DNA of 23,966 nt from JBLIKP01 sp047635375. GTDB taxonomy: Bacteria > Bacteroidota > Bacteroidia > Sphingobacteriales > Sphingobacteriaceae. The notes below the pieces were generated by a model, which saw only the letters and a program-made list of their open reading frames with translations, was not told the origin of the DNA and searched no databases. The first letter of the stretch is position 1, and each line of letters opens with the position of its first letter. A program made the translations under genes and the position numbers. Below, in pieces: positions 14,296 to 22,629 of this stretch. Where the stretch lies: assembly GCA_047635375.1 (NCBI GenBank), contig JBLIKP010000031.1, positions 1 to 23,966 of the forward strand. The letters are read 5' to 3'.

Positions 14296-16443
14296 ATGAG
14301 TAACATTGGATTCCAAAAAACCTTCGACATCGGTGACGGAAGAGAAATCACCATTGAAACTGGAAAACTTGCAAAGCAAGCCGACGGTTCAGTAGTCGTT
14401 CGCATGGGTAATGCCATGCTATTAGCAACTGTAGTTTCTTCAAAAGAAGCAAAACAAGGAATTGATTTCCTTCCATTATCAGTTGATTACCAAGAAAAAT
14501 ACGCTTCAGCAGGACGTTTCCCAGGTGGATTCTTAAAGCGTGAAGGAAGATTATCAGACCACGAAGTACTTATCTGCCGTTTAGTTGACCGCGCACTTCG
14601 TCCATTATTCCCTGATCATTACCATCATGATACTCAGGTTATGATCTCAATGATCTCAAATGACCCTGAGGTTTCTACAGATGCTTTAGCGGCATTTGCA
14701 GCTTCTGCAGCACTTACAGTTTCTGATATTCCTTTCCAAGGGCCAATTTCAGAATGTCGTGTAGCACAAATCGACGGGAAAATGATGATTAACCCAAAAA
14801 CATCTGACCTAGAAAGAGCAACGTTAAACATGATTATCGCCGCAACAGAAAGCGACGTTATGATGGTTGAAGGTGAATTCCATGAGTCTTCTGAAGACGA
14901 AATGATTGAAGCAATCAAAGCTGCTCACGATGCAATCAAAATACAAATTCAAGCACAAAAAGAACTTCGCGAAATGTGTGGAGCTCCTGCATTGCGCGCA
15001 TTAGCTGTTCAGCCTTCTAACGATGAGCTACTAGCTAAAATAGCCGATATGGTAACTCCAGGTTTAAGAGAAATCGCTGGTGGTGCATTCGGAAAAGACG
15101 ATAGAGCTGAAAAAACATCTGCATTGAAATCAATGGTGATGGAAAGCTTAGAAGCTGATGCCGACGAGGAAACAAAATTCCTAGCTGGTCAATACTTCGC
15201 AAAAACTAAGAAAAAAGTATTCCGTGATTACGTTCTAGAAACTGGTAAACGTCTTGATGGTCGTGAAACTACTGAAGTTCGTGCTATTTGGAGTGAAGTA
15301 AATTACCTTCCTTCTGCTCACGGTTCTGCTATCTTCACACGTGGTGAAACGCAATCGTTAACTACTGTAACTTTAGGAGCAAAAGACGATGAGCAATTAA
15401 TCGACTCAGCAACTTACAGAGGATATAAAAAATTCTTACTTCACTATAACTTCCCTGGATTCTCAACTGGTGAGGTTCGCCCTAACCGTGGTCCTGGTCG
15501 TCGTGAAGTGGGGCATGGAAATTTAGCACTTCGTGCTTTACAAAATGTGCTTCCTGAAGATAATCCTTACACAATTCGTGTAGTTTCTGATATTTTAGAA
15601 TCAAATGGTTCTTCTTCAATGGCAACAGTTTGTGCTGGTACGCTTGCGCTGATGGATGCTGGTATTGATATTAAAGCTCCAGTTTCTGGTATTGCTATGG
15701 GAATGATCTCAGACCCAGTAACAGGAAAATATGCTATCCTTTCTGATATCTTAGGTGATGAAGATCACTTAGGTGATATGGACTTTAAAGTAACAGGTAC
15801 TGAAAAAGGTATCACTGCTACTCAAATGGACATTAAAATCGACGGGCTTTCTTACGAAGTTCTAGGAAAAGCACTTACTCAAGCAAAAGAAGGTCGTCTT
15901 CATATCTTAAACGAAATTAAGAAGACGCTAGATAAGCCAAACGGAAACCTTAAACCTCATGCTCCACGTATCGTGAACATGATCATTGAAAAGGAATTCA
16001 TTGGTGCGATCATCGGACCTGGAGGAAAAATCATCCAAGAGATGCAAGCTGAAACAGGTGCTAACATTAACATCGAAGAAAAAGATGGTAAAGGGCACGT
16101 TCAAATTTTCGCTGATAATGAAGCGGCAGTTGAAGATGTAAAGGCGCGTATCAAAGGTATCACTCAAGTTCCTGAAGTAGGAGAAGAGTATATGGGTAAA
16201 GTTAAGTCAATCATGCCTTACGGTGCGTTTGTTGAAATCATCCCTGGTACTGACGGATTATTACATATCTCTGAAGTAGATTGGAAACGTATCGAAACGC
16301 TTGAAGGTGTCCTTAAAGAAGGAGATTTAATCAAGGTTAAATTGATCGATGTAGATAAACGTTCAGGAAAATTAAAGCTTTCTCGTAAAGTTTTACTTCC
16401 TAAGCCTGAGAAAAACGAAGCTAACGAAGCTAACGAAGCTTAA
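14296..16443 (+). CDS. pnp: Polynucleotide phosphorylase (polyribonucleotide nucleotidyltransferase)
   Basis: PNPase degrades RNA 3' to 5' by phosphorolysis as a cytoplasmic trimer. The 715 residues show the full order: a first RNase PH domain (about 10-145, with GRFPGGFLKREGRLSDHEVL), a helical linker (about 150-235), a second RNase PH domain with the active site (about 320-540, with FTRGETQ, PGFSTGEVRPNRGPGRREVG and SDILESNGSSSMATVCAGT), a KH domain (about 560-620, IIGPGGKIIQEM) and an S1 domain (about 628-698, GKVKSIMPYGAFVEIIPG to GKLKLSRK). The C-terminus ends in three NEA units from an exact 9-bp tandem repeat. Codon choice looks more uniform than in neighbouring genes, as expected for high expression. 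It follows rpsO but is separated by that gene's terminator. Confidence 0.98.
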   Translation: MSNIGFQKTFDIGDGREITIETGKLAKQADGSVVVRMGNAMLLATVVSSKEAKQGIDFLPLSVDYQEKYASAGRFPGGFLKREGRLSDHEVLICRLVDRALRPLFPDHYHHDTQVMISMISNDPEVSTDALAAFAASAALTVSDIPFQGPISECRVAQIDGKMMINPKTSDLERATLNMIIAATESDVMMVEGEFHESSEDEMIEAIKAAHDAIKIQIQAQKELREMCGAPALRALAVQPSNDELLAKIADMVTPGLREIAGGAFGKDDRAEKTSALKSMVMESLEADADEETKFLAGQYFAKTKKKVFRDYVLETGKRLDGRETTEVRAIWSEVNYLPSAHGSAIFTRGETQSLTTVTLGAKDDEQLIDSATYRGYKKFLLHYNFPGFSTGEVRPNRGPGRREVGHGNLALRALQNVLPEDNPYTIRVVSDILESNGSSSMATVCAGTLALMDAGIDIKAPVSGIAMGMISDPVTGKYAILSDILGDEDHLGDMDFKVTGTEKGITATQMDIKIDGLSYEVLGKALTQAKEGRLHILNEIKKTLDKPNGNLKPHAPRIVNMIIEKEFIGAIIGPGGKIIQEMQAETGANINIEEKDGKGHVQIFADNEAAVEDVKARIKGITQVPEVGEEYMGKVKSIMPYGAFVEIIPGTDGLLHISEVDWKRIETLEGVLKEGDLIKVKLIDVDKRSGKLKLSRKVLLPKPEKNEANEANEA
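16414..16440 (+). repeat. Three exact copies of a 9-bp unit at the 3' end of pnp
   Basis: AACGAAGCT is repeated three times in frame and encodes NEA-NEA-NEA just before the stop codon. Such an in-frame unit can change in copy number without breaking the protein. Confidence 0.85.
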
Positions 16444-16462
16444 TAAATCTCAATAAAATAAT

Positions 16463-16500
16463 AATCCCGATGTCGGTTAATTCAGGCATCGGGATTTTTT
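16463..16500 (+). terminator. Rho-independent terminator of pnp
   Basis: AATCCCGATG (16463-16472) pairs perfectly with CATCGGGATT (16487-16496), with a 14-nt loop and a T-run through 16500. It lies 20 nt after the pnp stop. Confidence 0.88.
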
Positions 16501-16516
16501 ATGCATTATTAAATCG

Positions 16517-16543
16517 AAAAAAAACCTCCATTTGCACGGTAGG
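16517..16543 (-). terminator. Probable terminator of the YceI gene
   Basis: On the minus strand CCTACC and GGAGG form a 5-bp stem with one bulged A, followed by eight T (A-run 16517-16524 on the plus strand). It lies about 40 nt past the stop of the YceI gene. Confidence 0.45.
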
Positions 16544-16584
16544 GAGTTGGAATTGAAAACCTTTCAGTAATTATTTCTTGATTC

Positions 16585-17157
16585 TTACCTAAGACTGCTT
16601 TTGCCTTCTATTAAATCAGATGGAGATAGATATCCTTTGATTTTCACTTGAACAACCTCGGCTATATTTTTCGTCAACATTGAAGGGATATCAACATTAT
16701 GGTCTTTTAGGTGAATGTCAAACGCCGATTCTAAAAAGATGTCGGTATCAGAAATGGTTATCTTTCCAGTAACAATCCGTGATTCAGTCTTGCCGTGCAG
16801 GCTGAGTTTTCCCTTTACGGAAACCTCATACGTCCCAGGCTTGGTTAAATCGATAGGTTCTGTAAACTCCCCCTTAAACTCAGCTATAGGATAACGTTCA
16901 GTCTCCATGTATTTTTCATTAAAATGCTCGCGCATTAATGAGTTTTGAAAGTAGAATGATTTTACTTGAATGTTAACAATAATCTCATTTTCCTTCCCAT
17001 TGAATAAAATAACCGCTTTGTCGGTTTTACCATCAATGTTTTCTAAAGGGGCTGCTGAGAAAAAAGAAACTTCACCCAATTTCGTAAAAAATACTGTTTG
17101 GCTAGAGGCAGCTAGAGCCCAAAATGTTAAAGATAATAGGAGGGAGTATTTTCTCAT
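16585..17157 (-). CDS. Exported YceI-family lipid-binding protein
   Basis: This is a 190-residue protein with a signal peptide (MRKYSLLLSLTFWALAASSQ). The YceI fold is an extended beta-barrel that in characterised members holds a polyisoprenoid or other amphiphilic chain. Typical features are GEVSFFSAAPLENIDGKTDK (about 28-47), the VKSFYFQNSLMREHFNEKYM segment (about 66-85), where family members carry F-x-N-x-x-M-x-x-H-F, followed by the ERYPIAEFKGEF motif, and the KGKLSLHGKTES turn in the second half. The length matches the family. It is transcribed towards pnp, from between pnp and rpe. No clear TAnnTTTG promoter was seen upstream. Ligand and process are not known from sequence. Confidence 0.9.
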   Translation of the reverse strand: MRKYSLLLSLTFWALAASSQTVFFTKLGEVSFFSAAPLENIDGKTDKAVILFNGKENEIIVNIQVKSFYFQNSLMREHFNEKYMETERYPIAEFKGEFTEPIDLTKPGTYEVSVKGKLSLHGKTESRIVTGKITISDTDIFLESAFDIHLKDHNVDIPSMLTKNIAEVVQVKIKGYLSPSDLIEGKSSLR

Positions 17158-17230
17158 GAGGAATTAAAGGTTCTTTATTATTAGTTAACGTAAAATTTAC
17201 AGAAATTGATTTGTCATTATTCAAAAATAA

Positions 17231-17264
17231 TTGCCAAGCCTCTGCTTTGGTTTTCTTATTTTTG
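17231..17264 (+). promoter_or_regulatory. Bacteroidota-type promoter of rpe
   Basis: TTG (17231-17233), 23 nt, and TATTTTTG (17257-17264) fit the TTG / TAnnTTTG consensus, at the long end of the known spacing. The rpe ATG is 52 nt downstream of the -7 box. Confidence 0.5.
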
Positions 17265-17316
17265 CGGTGAGGATAATCTCCAATTCGATATTTTATAATT
17301 TAACAAAAATTAAGCC

Positions 17317-17985
17317 ATGAACACAATCATCGCCCCGTCCATTCTCTCAGCAGATTTTGCAAACCTTCAACGAGATGTTGAAATGCTAAATAATAGCCAA
17401 GCCGATTGGTTACATATTGATGTAATGGATGGTGTTTTTGTGCCAAATATATCTTTCGGACTGCCGGTTATTCGTGATATTAAAAAGCACGCCAAAAAGC
17501 CTATGGACGTGCATCTAATGATCGTTGAGCCAGATAAATACATCGAAGATTTTAAGAAAGTTGGTGCCGATATTTTAACCGTTCATTACGAGGCGTGTAC
17601 TCACCTTCACCGCACATTGAGCGCGATTAAAGCAGCTGGGATGAAAGCGGGTGTTGCACTTAATCCGCATACTTCTATCACCTTGCTTGAGGATGTAATT
17701 TGCGACATAGATTTAGTTTGTTTAATGAGTGTTAACCCTGGGTTTGGCGGACAAAAATTCATTGAGAATACCTACAGAAAAACGACTGCCTTAAAAAAAA
17801 TGATAACTAAAAACGGTGCATCGACTTTAATTGAAATTGATGGAGGAGTTACTCACGAAAATGCGGGTAAACTTATTGCTGCTGGAGCAGATGTTTTGGT
17901 AGCAGGAAATACAGTTTTTGGTGCTCAAAACCCTACAGAATCAATAAAAAAATTAAAGGAAGCTTCAGTTCCCCATACGGTTTAA
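17317..17985 (+). CDS. rpe: Ribulose-phosphate 3-epimerase
   Basis: This enzyme interconverts D-ribulose 5-phosphate and D-xylulose 5-phosphate in the non-oxidative pentose phosphate pathway, in the cytoplasm. The 222 residues fold as a TIM barrel. All expected metal ligands are visible: His33 and Asp35 in WLHIDVMDG, His66 in DVHLMIVEP, and Asp175 in IEIDGGV. The phosphate and loop motif MSVNPGFGGQKF (137-148) is complete and the N-terminal PSILSADFANL is typical. The start is the first ATG and gives the standard length. It has its own promoter and is followed 28 nt later by a TonB-dependent receptor, which may be cotranscribed although the functions have no evident link. Confidence 0.97.
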   Translation: MNTIIAPSILSADFANLQRDVEMLNNSQADWLHIDVMDGVFVPNISFGLPVIRDIKKHAKKPMDVHLMIVEPDKYIEDFKKVGADILTVHYEACTHLHRTLSAIKAAGMKAGVALNPHTSITLLEDVICDIDLVCLMSVNPGFGGQKFIENTYRKTTALKKMITKNGASTLIEIDGGVTHENAGKLIAAGADVLVAGNTVFGAQNPTESIKKLKEASVPHTV

Positions 17986-18013
17986 TTTATTTTACCGTTG
18001 TAACGTTGACTTC

Positions 18014-20497
18014 ATGCTGAAAACACTCTTTTTCCTTCTTTTTTTTCCATCATTACTTTTTGCCCAAAACAACGCGACTGTTTTCGGGGTGGTAAAAGAG
18101 GGTAAAGAAAATTTAGAGGCGGTGAATGTAGCTGTTTTAGGCTACCCTGGTGGAGTGTCTACTGATCGAGAAGGGGAGTTTCTATTACGTGTGCCCGCTG
18201 AAACCGATTTAACCCTTGTTTTTTCATTCATTGGCTATTCAACCAAACAGTTTAAAATAAACCTTCCTAAAGGTGAAAAACGGGAATTGAATATCCGCCT
18301 TGAGCGAGAAACATTTAATATAAACACCGTTACCGTTGAGGATGAACAGACCCGGGAAAGTACCATGAGTACAATAAATCCTGAGGTGTTAAAATCGGTA
18401 ACCTCGGCATCAGGAAATTTTGAAGGAGTTTTAAAAACCTTACCTGGAGTTTCGTCTAACAATGAACTAAGCTCCCAGTATTCGGTAAGAGGTGGTAATT
18501 TCGACGAAAACCTTGTTTACGTGAATGATATTGAGGTATATCGTCCGTTTTTAGTGCGATCAGGCCAGCAAGAAGGATTGAGCTTTATCAATTCTGATAT
18601 GGTGGGAGATGTTAAATTTAGCGCTGGTGGGTTTGATGCAAAGTATGGCGACAAGATGTCGTCTGTATTGGATATTACCTATAAAAAGCCAAAAGATTTC
18701 GGCCTTTCGGCAGATGCTAGCCTTTTAGGTGCAGGTATTTTCATTCAAAATAGGTCTAAAAACGAACGAGTTACTTATCTCCTTGGATTCAGACAAAAAA
18801 CCAACCAATACTTATTGTCAAGCTTAGATACAAAAGGTGATTATCAGCCACGCTTTGTTGATTTTCAAGGGCTTGTTGGAATAAAATTATCCGATAAATC
18901 GTCGCTTGAGTTATTGGGAAACTATTCTGTGAACGCCTTTAATTTTGTGCCGGAAGATAGGACAACCTCTTTCGGAACGTTTGGAAATGTGCTCCAATTA
19001 AGGGTGTTTTTCGAGGGACAAGAAATTAATGAGTACCAATCCTCAAATGGAGGTTTGTCCTATACGTATAAGCCTAATTTGCGGACAGAGTTAAAGCTTG
19101 TTGCATCAGGTTTTCTTTCAACTGAAACCGAAACCTTTGATGTTCAAGGGGGCTATATTTTTGACGAAGTTGAAACCGATTTCTCCAAAGAAACTTTTGG
19201 TCAGGTTAGAGCAAACCGTGGGATTGGTCAGTTTTTGGATCATGCACGTAATTACCTTGATGCCAGAGTAATAAGTCTTGCTCATATCGGGAAAAGGGTG
19301 ACTCCAACCAGTTATATTCAATGGGGTTTAAGTGCCCGACAAGAGATAATTGTCGATAGACTAAGTGAGTGGAACTTGATTGACAGCGCAGGGTATAGCA
19401 CTCCACAAGCGCCGTCCGATGAGATTCTTCTTCGAGATGTTTTACGAACCGAAATAGGCCTAGAGTCTATTCGTTACCAGGCTTATATTCAAAACAAATT
19501 CCGGCAATTTGAAGAGAGCGGAATTACCTTTACAGCGGGTCTAAGATCACAATATTGGAATTTCAACAACCAGCTTTTGTTTAGTCCGCGAGGGACAATT
19601 AGTTACACCCCAGATTGGAAAAAGGATTTCCTTTTTAGATTTTCTTCAGGTGTTTATTACCAGCCACCATTTTATAGAGAATTAAGGAACTTCCAAGGGG
19701 AGATAAATGAAGATGTGAAAGCGCAACAAAGTATCCATTACGTACTAGGCGCCGATTATAATTTCACGGCTTTTGGTCGTCCTTTTAAATTAATAGGAGA
19801 AGCTTACTATAAGGAGTTAAACAATTTAATTCCCTATGAAATAGACAATGTTAGGGTTCAATATTACGCTAAAAATAATGCCGACGGATTTTCAAAAGGC
19901 CTTGATTTTAAGTTAAATGGAGAGTTTGTTGAAGGTTTAGAAAGCTGGTTGAGCTTATCGGTCCTCGAAGCAAAGGAAGACATCAGAGATGATGTTGATG
20001 TTCAATATTTTGATGAAGATGGAGGTAGAATTTTTCCAGGTTCCCAAAATTTTGAAAATAATGTGTCTGATACTATTAGTGTCTTCCCGGGGTTGCTGCC
20101 TCGCCCAGCTGACCAAAGGGTAAATTTCTCTATTTTCTTTCAGGACGAACTTCCGCAATTCCCGTCGTATAAGGTGCATTTAAATTTAGTTTACGGATCT
20201 GGACTTCCATTCGGTCCGCCTGACTTAGATCGCTATAGAGACACTGCCAGAATCCCGCCATATCGAAGAGTGGATATAGGCTTTAGTAAAAGCATTTTCG
20301 GCAGCGATTACAAGGAGACTAAATCGATATTGAAGAATTTTGAATCTGTGGTAATAAAATTCGAAGTGTTTAACCTGCTTAAAGTAAGTAACACCATTAG
20401 CTATTTGTGGATTAGAGACGTCACCGACCAACAATTTGCCGTTCCGAATTTTTTAACCTCACGTAGAGTTAATTTACGATTGCAAATAAATATTTGA
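18014..20497 (+). CDS. TonB-dependent outer-membrane receptor
   Basis: This 827-residue receptor has a signal peptide (cleaved near LLFAQ, 17-18), an N-terminal carboxypeptidase-regulatory-like beta domain (about 21-95, VFGVVKEGKENLEAVNVAVL to GYSTKQFKI), a plug domain (about 125-230, with SVRGGNFDENLVYVNDIEVY and GGFDAKYGDKMSSVLDI) and a C-terminal beta-barrel ending in RRVNLRLQINI, which finishes on alternating hydrophobic residues as outer-membrane barrels do. It is shorter than SusC-type receptors (about 1000) and has no SusD partner beside it, so glycan uptake is not indicated. The substrate (siderophore, vitamin, peptide or other) cannot be told. It follows rpe by 28 nt on the same strand. 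A conserved tyrosine- and arginine-rich barrel is visible, but no frameshift or gap. Confidence 0.92.
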   Translation: MLKTLFFLLFFPSLLFAQNNATVFGVVKEGKENLEAVNVAVLGYPGGVSTDREGEFLLRVPAETDLTLVFSFIGYSTKQFKINLPKGEKRELNIRLERETFNINTVTVEDEQTRESTMSTINPEVLKSVTSASGNFEGVLKTLPGVSSNNELSSQYSVRGGNFDENLVYVNDIEVYRPFLVRSGQQEGLSFINSDMVGDVKFSAGGFDAKYGDKMSSVLDITYKKPKDFGLSADASLLGAGIFIQNRSKNERVTYLLGFRQKTNQYLLSSLDTKGDYQPRFVDFQGLVGIKLSDKSSLELLGNYSVNAFNFVPEDRTTSFGTFGNVLQLRVFFEGQEINEYQSSNGGLSYTYKPNLRTELKLVASGFLSTETETFDVQGGYIFDEVETDFSKETFGQVRANRGIGQFLDHARNYLDARVISLAHIGKRVTPTSYIQWGLSARQEIIVDRLSEWNLIDSAGYSTPQAPSDEILLRDVLRTEIGLESIRYQAYIQNKFRQFEESGITFTAGLRSQYWNFNNQLLFSPRGTISYTPDWKKDFLFRFSSGVYYQPPFYRELRNFQGEINEDVKAQQSIHYVLGADYNFTAFGRPFKLIGEAYYKELNNLIPYEIDNVRVQYYAKNNADGFSKGLDFKLNGEFVEGLESWLSLSVLEAKEDIRDDVDVQYFDEDGGRIFPGSQNFENNVSDTISVFPGLLPRPADQRVNFSIFFQDELPQFPSYKVHLNLVYGSGLPFGPPDLDRYRDTARIPPYRRVDIGFSKSIFGSDYKETKSILKNFESVVIKFEVFNLLKVSNTISYLWIRDVTDQQFAVPNFLTSRRVNLRLQINI

Positions 20498-20623
20498 TGT
20501 TGAAAAAAGGTTGATTTTTAATTAATGATCCTGCGAATTTTTATTTAAAACGCTTATTATCAGGTGAATAATTCACACCTATAATCCACGGAAATCGGAT
20601 AGTAACAAAAAAACTAATAAAGG
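20498..20623. other. Convergent intergenic region with a small palindrome
   Basis: Between the receptor (plus) and crcB (minus) lies GTGAAT-A-ATTCAC at 20564-20576, a perfect 6+6 dyad around one base. No stem with a T tract clearly acts as terminator for either gene. Confidence 0.4.
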
Positions 20624-21001
20624 TTATCGAAATACCGTTTGACCTAAAGAAATCCCCGCTAGAGCTAAAAGAATTCCTCCAATATTGTTTGCTAAGACAT
20701 GCGTAATTGCGAGGCCTACATTACCCGAATTGTAAAGATTTAGGCATTCAATAGCGTAGCTTGAAAATGTGGTAAATCCTCCTAAAACACCAACCATCAC
20801 CAATAATTTAAGTTGATTTGAGGAGTCTCCAGAGTTGAAATAATTCCATAGAAACCCAATTACTAAGGACCCTAATAAATTAACAAGCAAGGTGCCTATG
20901 GGATAGCTTCCTGCCATTAGTTTCGCCGCGCCAAGGCCTAATAAATAACGTCCAACGGTACCAATACCGCCACCAATAAATAGATATAAAACTCCTTGCA
21001 T
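20624..21001 (-). CDS. crcB: CrcB/Fluc family fluoride channel
   Basis: The 125-residue protein is a small four-helix membrane protein that, as a dual-topology dimer, exports fluoride in characterised members. Family motifs are visible in order: GGGIGTVGRYLLG (about 9-21), GTLLVNLLGSLVIGFL (about 36-51) with the conserved Asn, and GVLGGFTTFSSYAIE (about 72-86) with the TTFSS signature. The length is normal. It begins 4 nt after the stop of the RamB/ScfR-like regulator, so the two are probably cotranscribed. No fluoride riboswitch is evident in the intergenic region ahead of the pair. Its link to the regulator or to malate synthase is not obvious. Confidence 0.93.
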   Translation of the reverse strand: MQGVLYLFIGGGIGTVGRYLLGLGAAKLMAGSYPIGTLLVNLLGSLVIGFLWNYFNSGDSSNQLKLLVMVGVLGGFTTFSSYAIECLNLYNSGNVGLAITHVLANNIGGILLALAGISLGQTVFR

Positions 21002-21005
21002 TTTA

Positions 21006-22496
21006 CTAATTTAATAGGTCTTCAAGTTTATTAATCATTTTTCGCTGATTTAATTTTTGCTGTAGAATGAAATCCTCAGCTGCTCTTGATTCGCAATCCT
21101 TAATTGGGCAGCGTTCGCAGGTTTCACTTACCGTGCGGCGAGGTAGATTTGCGGACTTTAAAAATTTGATTTTATCGGCGAAATTTTCGCTGAATTTTAT
21201 CCCTAAGGAAACAGAGCAAAGTGAATCAGGACTAGGATTCATAGGCCTTGCCATGCTTATTACAACGTATTTATTGTCAGAATCGGCGTAATCAGAAAAC
21301 TGTATTTGGGTGACAGGAGTAGTGTATTTCCCGTTTTGGACTTGCGTCTTTAACTCATCCATAATGGTAAGAGAAACCCATCTTCTGCAATAGTGCTCGC
21401 TATTGAAGTTGGCATGCGGATTGTGAAGACCAGATAAATGCAATTCCTTGGACAGCTTAAATTCTTTTGTCCCTGGAATATTGTTGAACCTTAAGAAGAA
21501 CAGGTGATTTATATTAAAGAATTTAGGAAGAATTGAAGTTAACCGATGTAAAAACATTTCGGGCGAAGCATTATACTTTAACGCCATTTGTCCCCATTTT
21601 TCTCCGCTCCATTCGGTTTGCCGGAAAAATCCAGCTATATCATTTACTAATCGATCTCGGTTAATTAATAAAGCCCCAGAAAAGTACGAAGCTTCGAAGT
21701 TATTTAGGACTTCGTCGAATGAGATTATTTTTATCCAGCTAGATGTGAGTGGACGTTTGGTGATTTTCAAAAAGGCAAATCCCAGCTCTCTACCTAATGC
21801 AAAAGCCCTTTGGGAAGGTGATAAACTTGGGTTTATATATAAGGTTGGATTATCTGAAGGTTTATAAACTGTGCGCAAAGATTTTAATTCCGGGTATTTT
21901 ATGGTGTCCAGATCTAAAACATTAACCTTAAATTCATTGGTTAAGATTTTTTCAAGGTCAGTATCAGTAGGAGTTTGATTTGGGTCAAGCCCGAATAGGT
22001 CGTTAAATTTTTCCACTGCTTCTTCAAGATCCTTAAAATAGTTTTCATGCATTTCCTGGTAGGACCGTAGGGCTGAAAAATAGAACTGTTCAACCTTTAA
22101 ATCGTGACTTCTAGAGATCTCTATTAATGTATTTATGAAGGCGGCTAATTTTGTGGGTGCCGTGGCAAAAAGGTCGATTAACCGCGGAACATCAAGACCG
22201 AAATGGGAAAGAGGAAGCTCTTTAAGCATGTTGGATTTTATCAATTCGCCAATCGGCGCCATTCTCTTATTTAGCTGAAGAGAGACAAGCCAATCATAGG
22301 TTAGACCCAGTGCTTCGGCTATAGCAGCGACTTTGGATGGTTTAGGTTGCTTTTTGCCTTTCTCAATTTCGGTAAGGTATGAAATGGATATCCCTGATTT
22401 TTCAGCCAATTCTGATAGCGTTATATTTCTATCTAATCTTGACTGTTTTATTTTTAACCCTAAAATGAGTTTTATGGTCTCTTCATTTAAATCCAT
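21006..22496 (-). CDS. RamB/ScfR-type transcriptional regulator (XRE HTH, IrrE-like, ScfR domain)
   Basis: The 496-residue protein has an N-terminal XRE helix-turn-helix (about 9-70, with ITLSELAEKSGISISYLTEI), a central IrrE/ImmA-like domain (about 180-320) and a C-terminal ScfR-type domain (about 330-480). In metallopeptidase members the middle domain carries HExxH. Here the position reads RELGF (236-240), so both His are lost and proteolysis is unlikely, as known for RamB/ScfR regulators that sense short-chain acyl-CoA. The ScfR part keeps a Cys cluster, CERCPIKDC (Cys460, 463, 468), plus Cys370 in HYCRRW. It is divergent to malate synthase, 133 nt apart, with a 14-bp palindrome between. 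Corynebacterial RamB controls acetate and glyoxylate genes, so a similar job here is a strong inference. crcB follows in the same direction. Confidence 0.9.
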   Translation of the reverse strand: MDLNEETIKLILGLKIKQSRLDRNITLSELAEKSGISISYLTEIEKGKKQPKPSKVAAIAEALGLTYDWLVSLQLNKRMAPIGELIKSNMLKELPLSHFGLDVPRLIDLFATAPTKLAAFINTLIEISRSHDLKVEQFYFSALRSYQEMHENYFKDLEEAVEKFNDLFGLDPNQTPTDTDLEKILTNEFKVNVLDLDTIKYPELKSLRTVYKPSDNPTLYINPSLSPSQRAFALGRELGFAFLKITKRPLTSSWIKIISFDEVLNNFEASYFSGALLINRDRLVNDIAGFFRQTEWSGEKWGQMALKYNASPEMFLHRLTSILPKFFNINHLFFLRFNNIPGTKEFKLSKELHLSGLHNPHANFNSEHYCRRWVSLTIMDELKTQVQNGKYTTPVTQIQFSDYADSDNKYVVISMARPMNPSPDSLCSVSLGIKFSENFADKIKFLKSANLPRRTVSETCERCPIKDCESRAAEDFILQQKLNQRKMINKLEDLLN

Positions 22497-22545
22497 GCAA
22501 TAAAGTTAATAATTCAATTGGTTTTAGGTAACTATTTTCTGCTAA

Positions 22546-22578
22546 TAGCGTTAATTGTATTTTTAGCGAAATTTCGCT
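22546..22578. promoter_or_regulatory. Candidate operator: perfect 14-bp palindrome plus a nearby half-site
   Basis: AGCGAAATTTCGCT (22565-22578) is a perfect palindrome between the divergent regulator gene and aceB. A TAGCG half-site recurs 18 bp away (22546-22550 and 22564-22568). If TATATTAG at 22596-22603 is the aceB -7 box (one base from consensus), the palindrome covers the -33 region. The regulator at 21006-22496 is the obvious candidate to bind it. Confidence 0.55.
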
Positions 22579-22629
22579 GATTGAATAAAATACACTATAT
22601 TAGGGTTGGCAACCTAACCAAAAATTCAC

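Noticed and set aside
18014..20497. SusC-type glycan importer
   Set aside because: The receptor is about 200 residues too short for SusC and no SusD gene is adjacent.
20564..20576. GTGAAT-A-ATTCAC palindrome as an operator
   Set aside because: It lies between the 3' ends of two convergent genes, where an operator is unlikely, and it lacks a T tract, so it is noted only as a dyad.
20502..20623. Fluoride riboswitch for crcB
   Set aside because: crcB is downstream of the regulator with a 4-nt gap, and no riboswitch-like pseudoknot is evident upstream of the regulator.
22604..22618. GGTTGGCAACC dyad in the aceB leader as a second operator or terminator
   Set aside because: The dyad is short with almost no loop and no T tract. 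Without an alignment I cannot tell it from chance.
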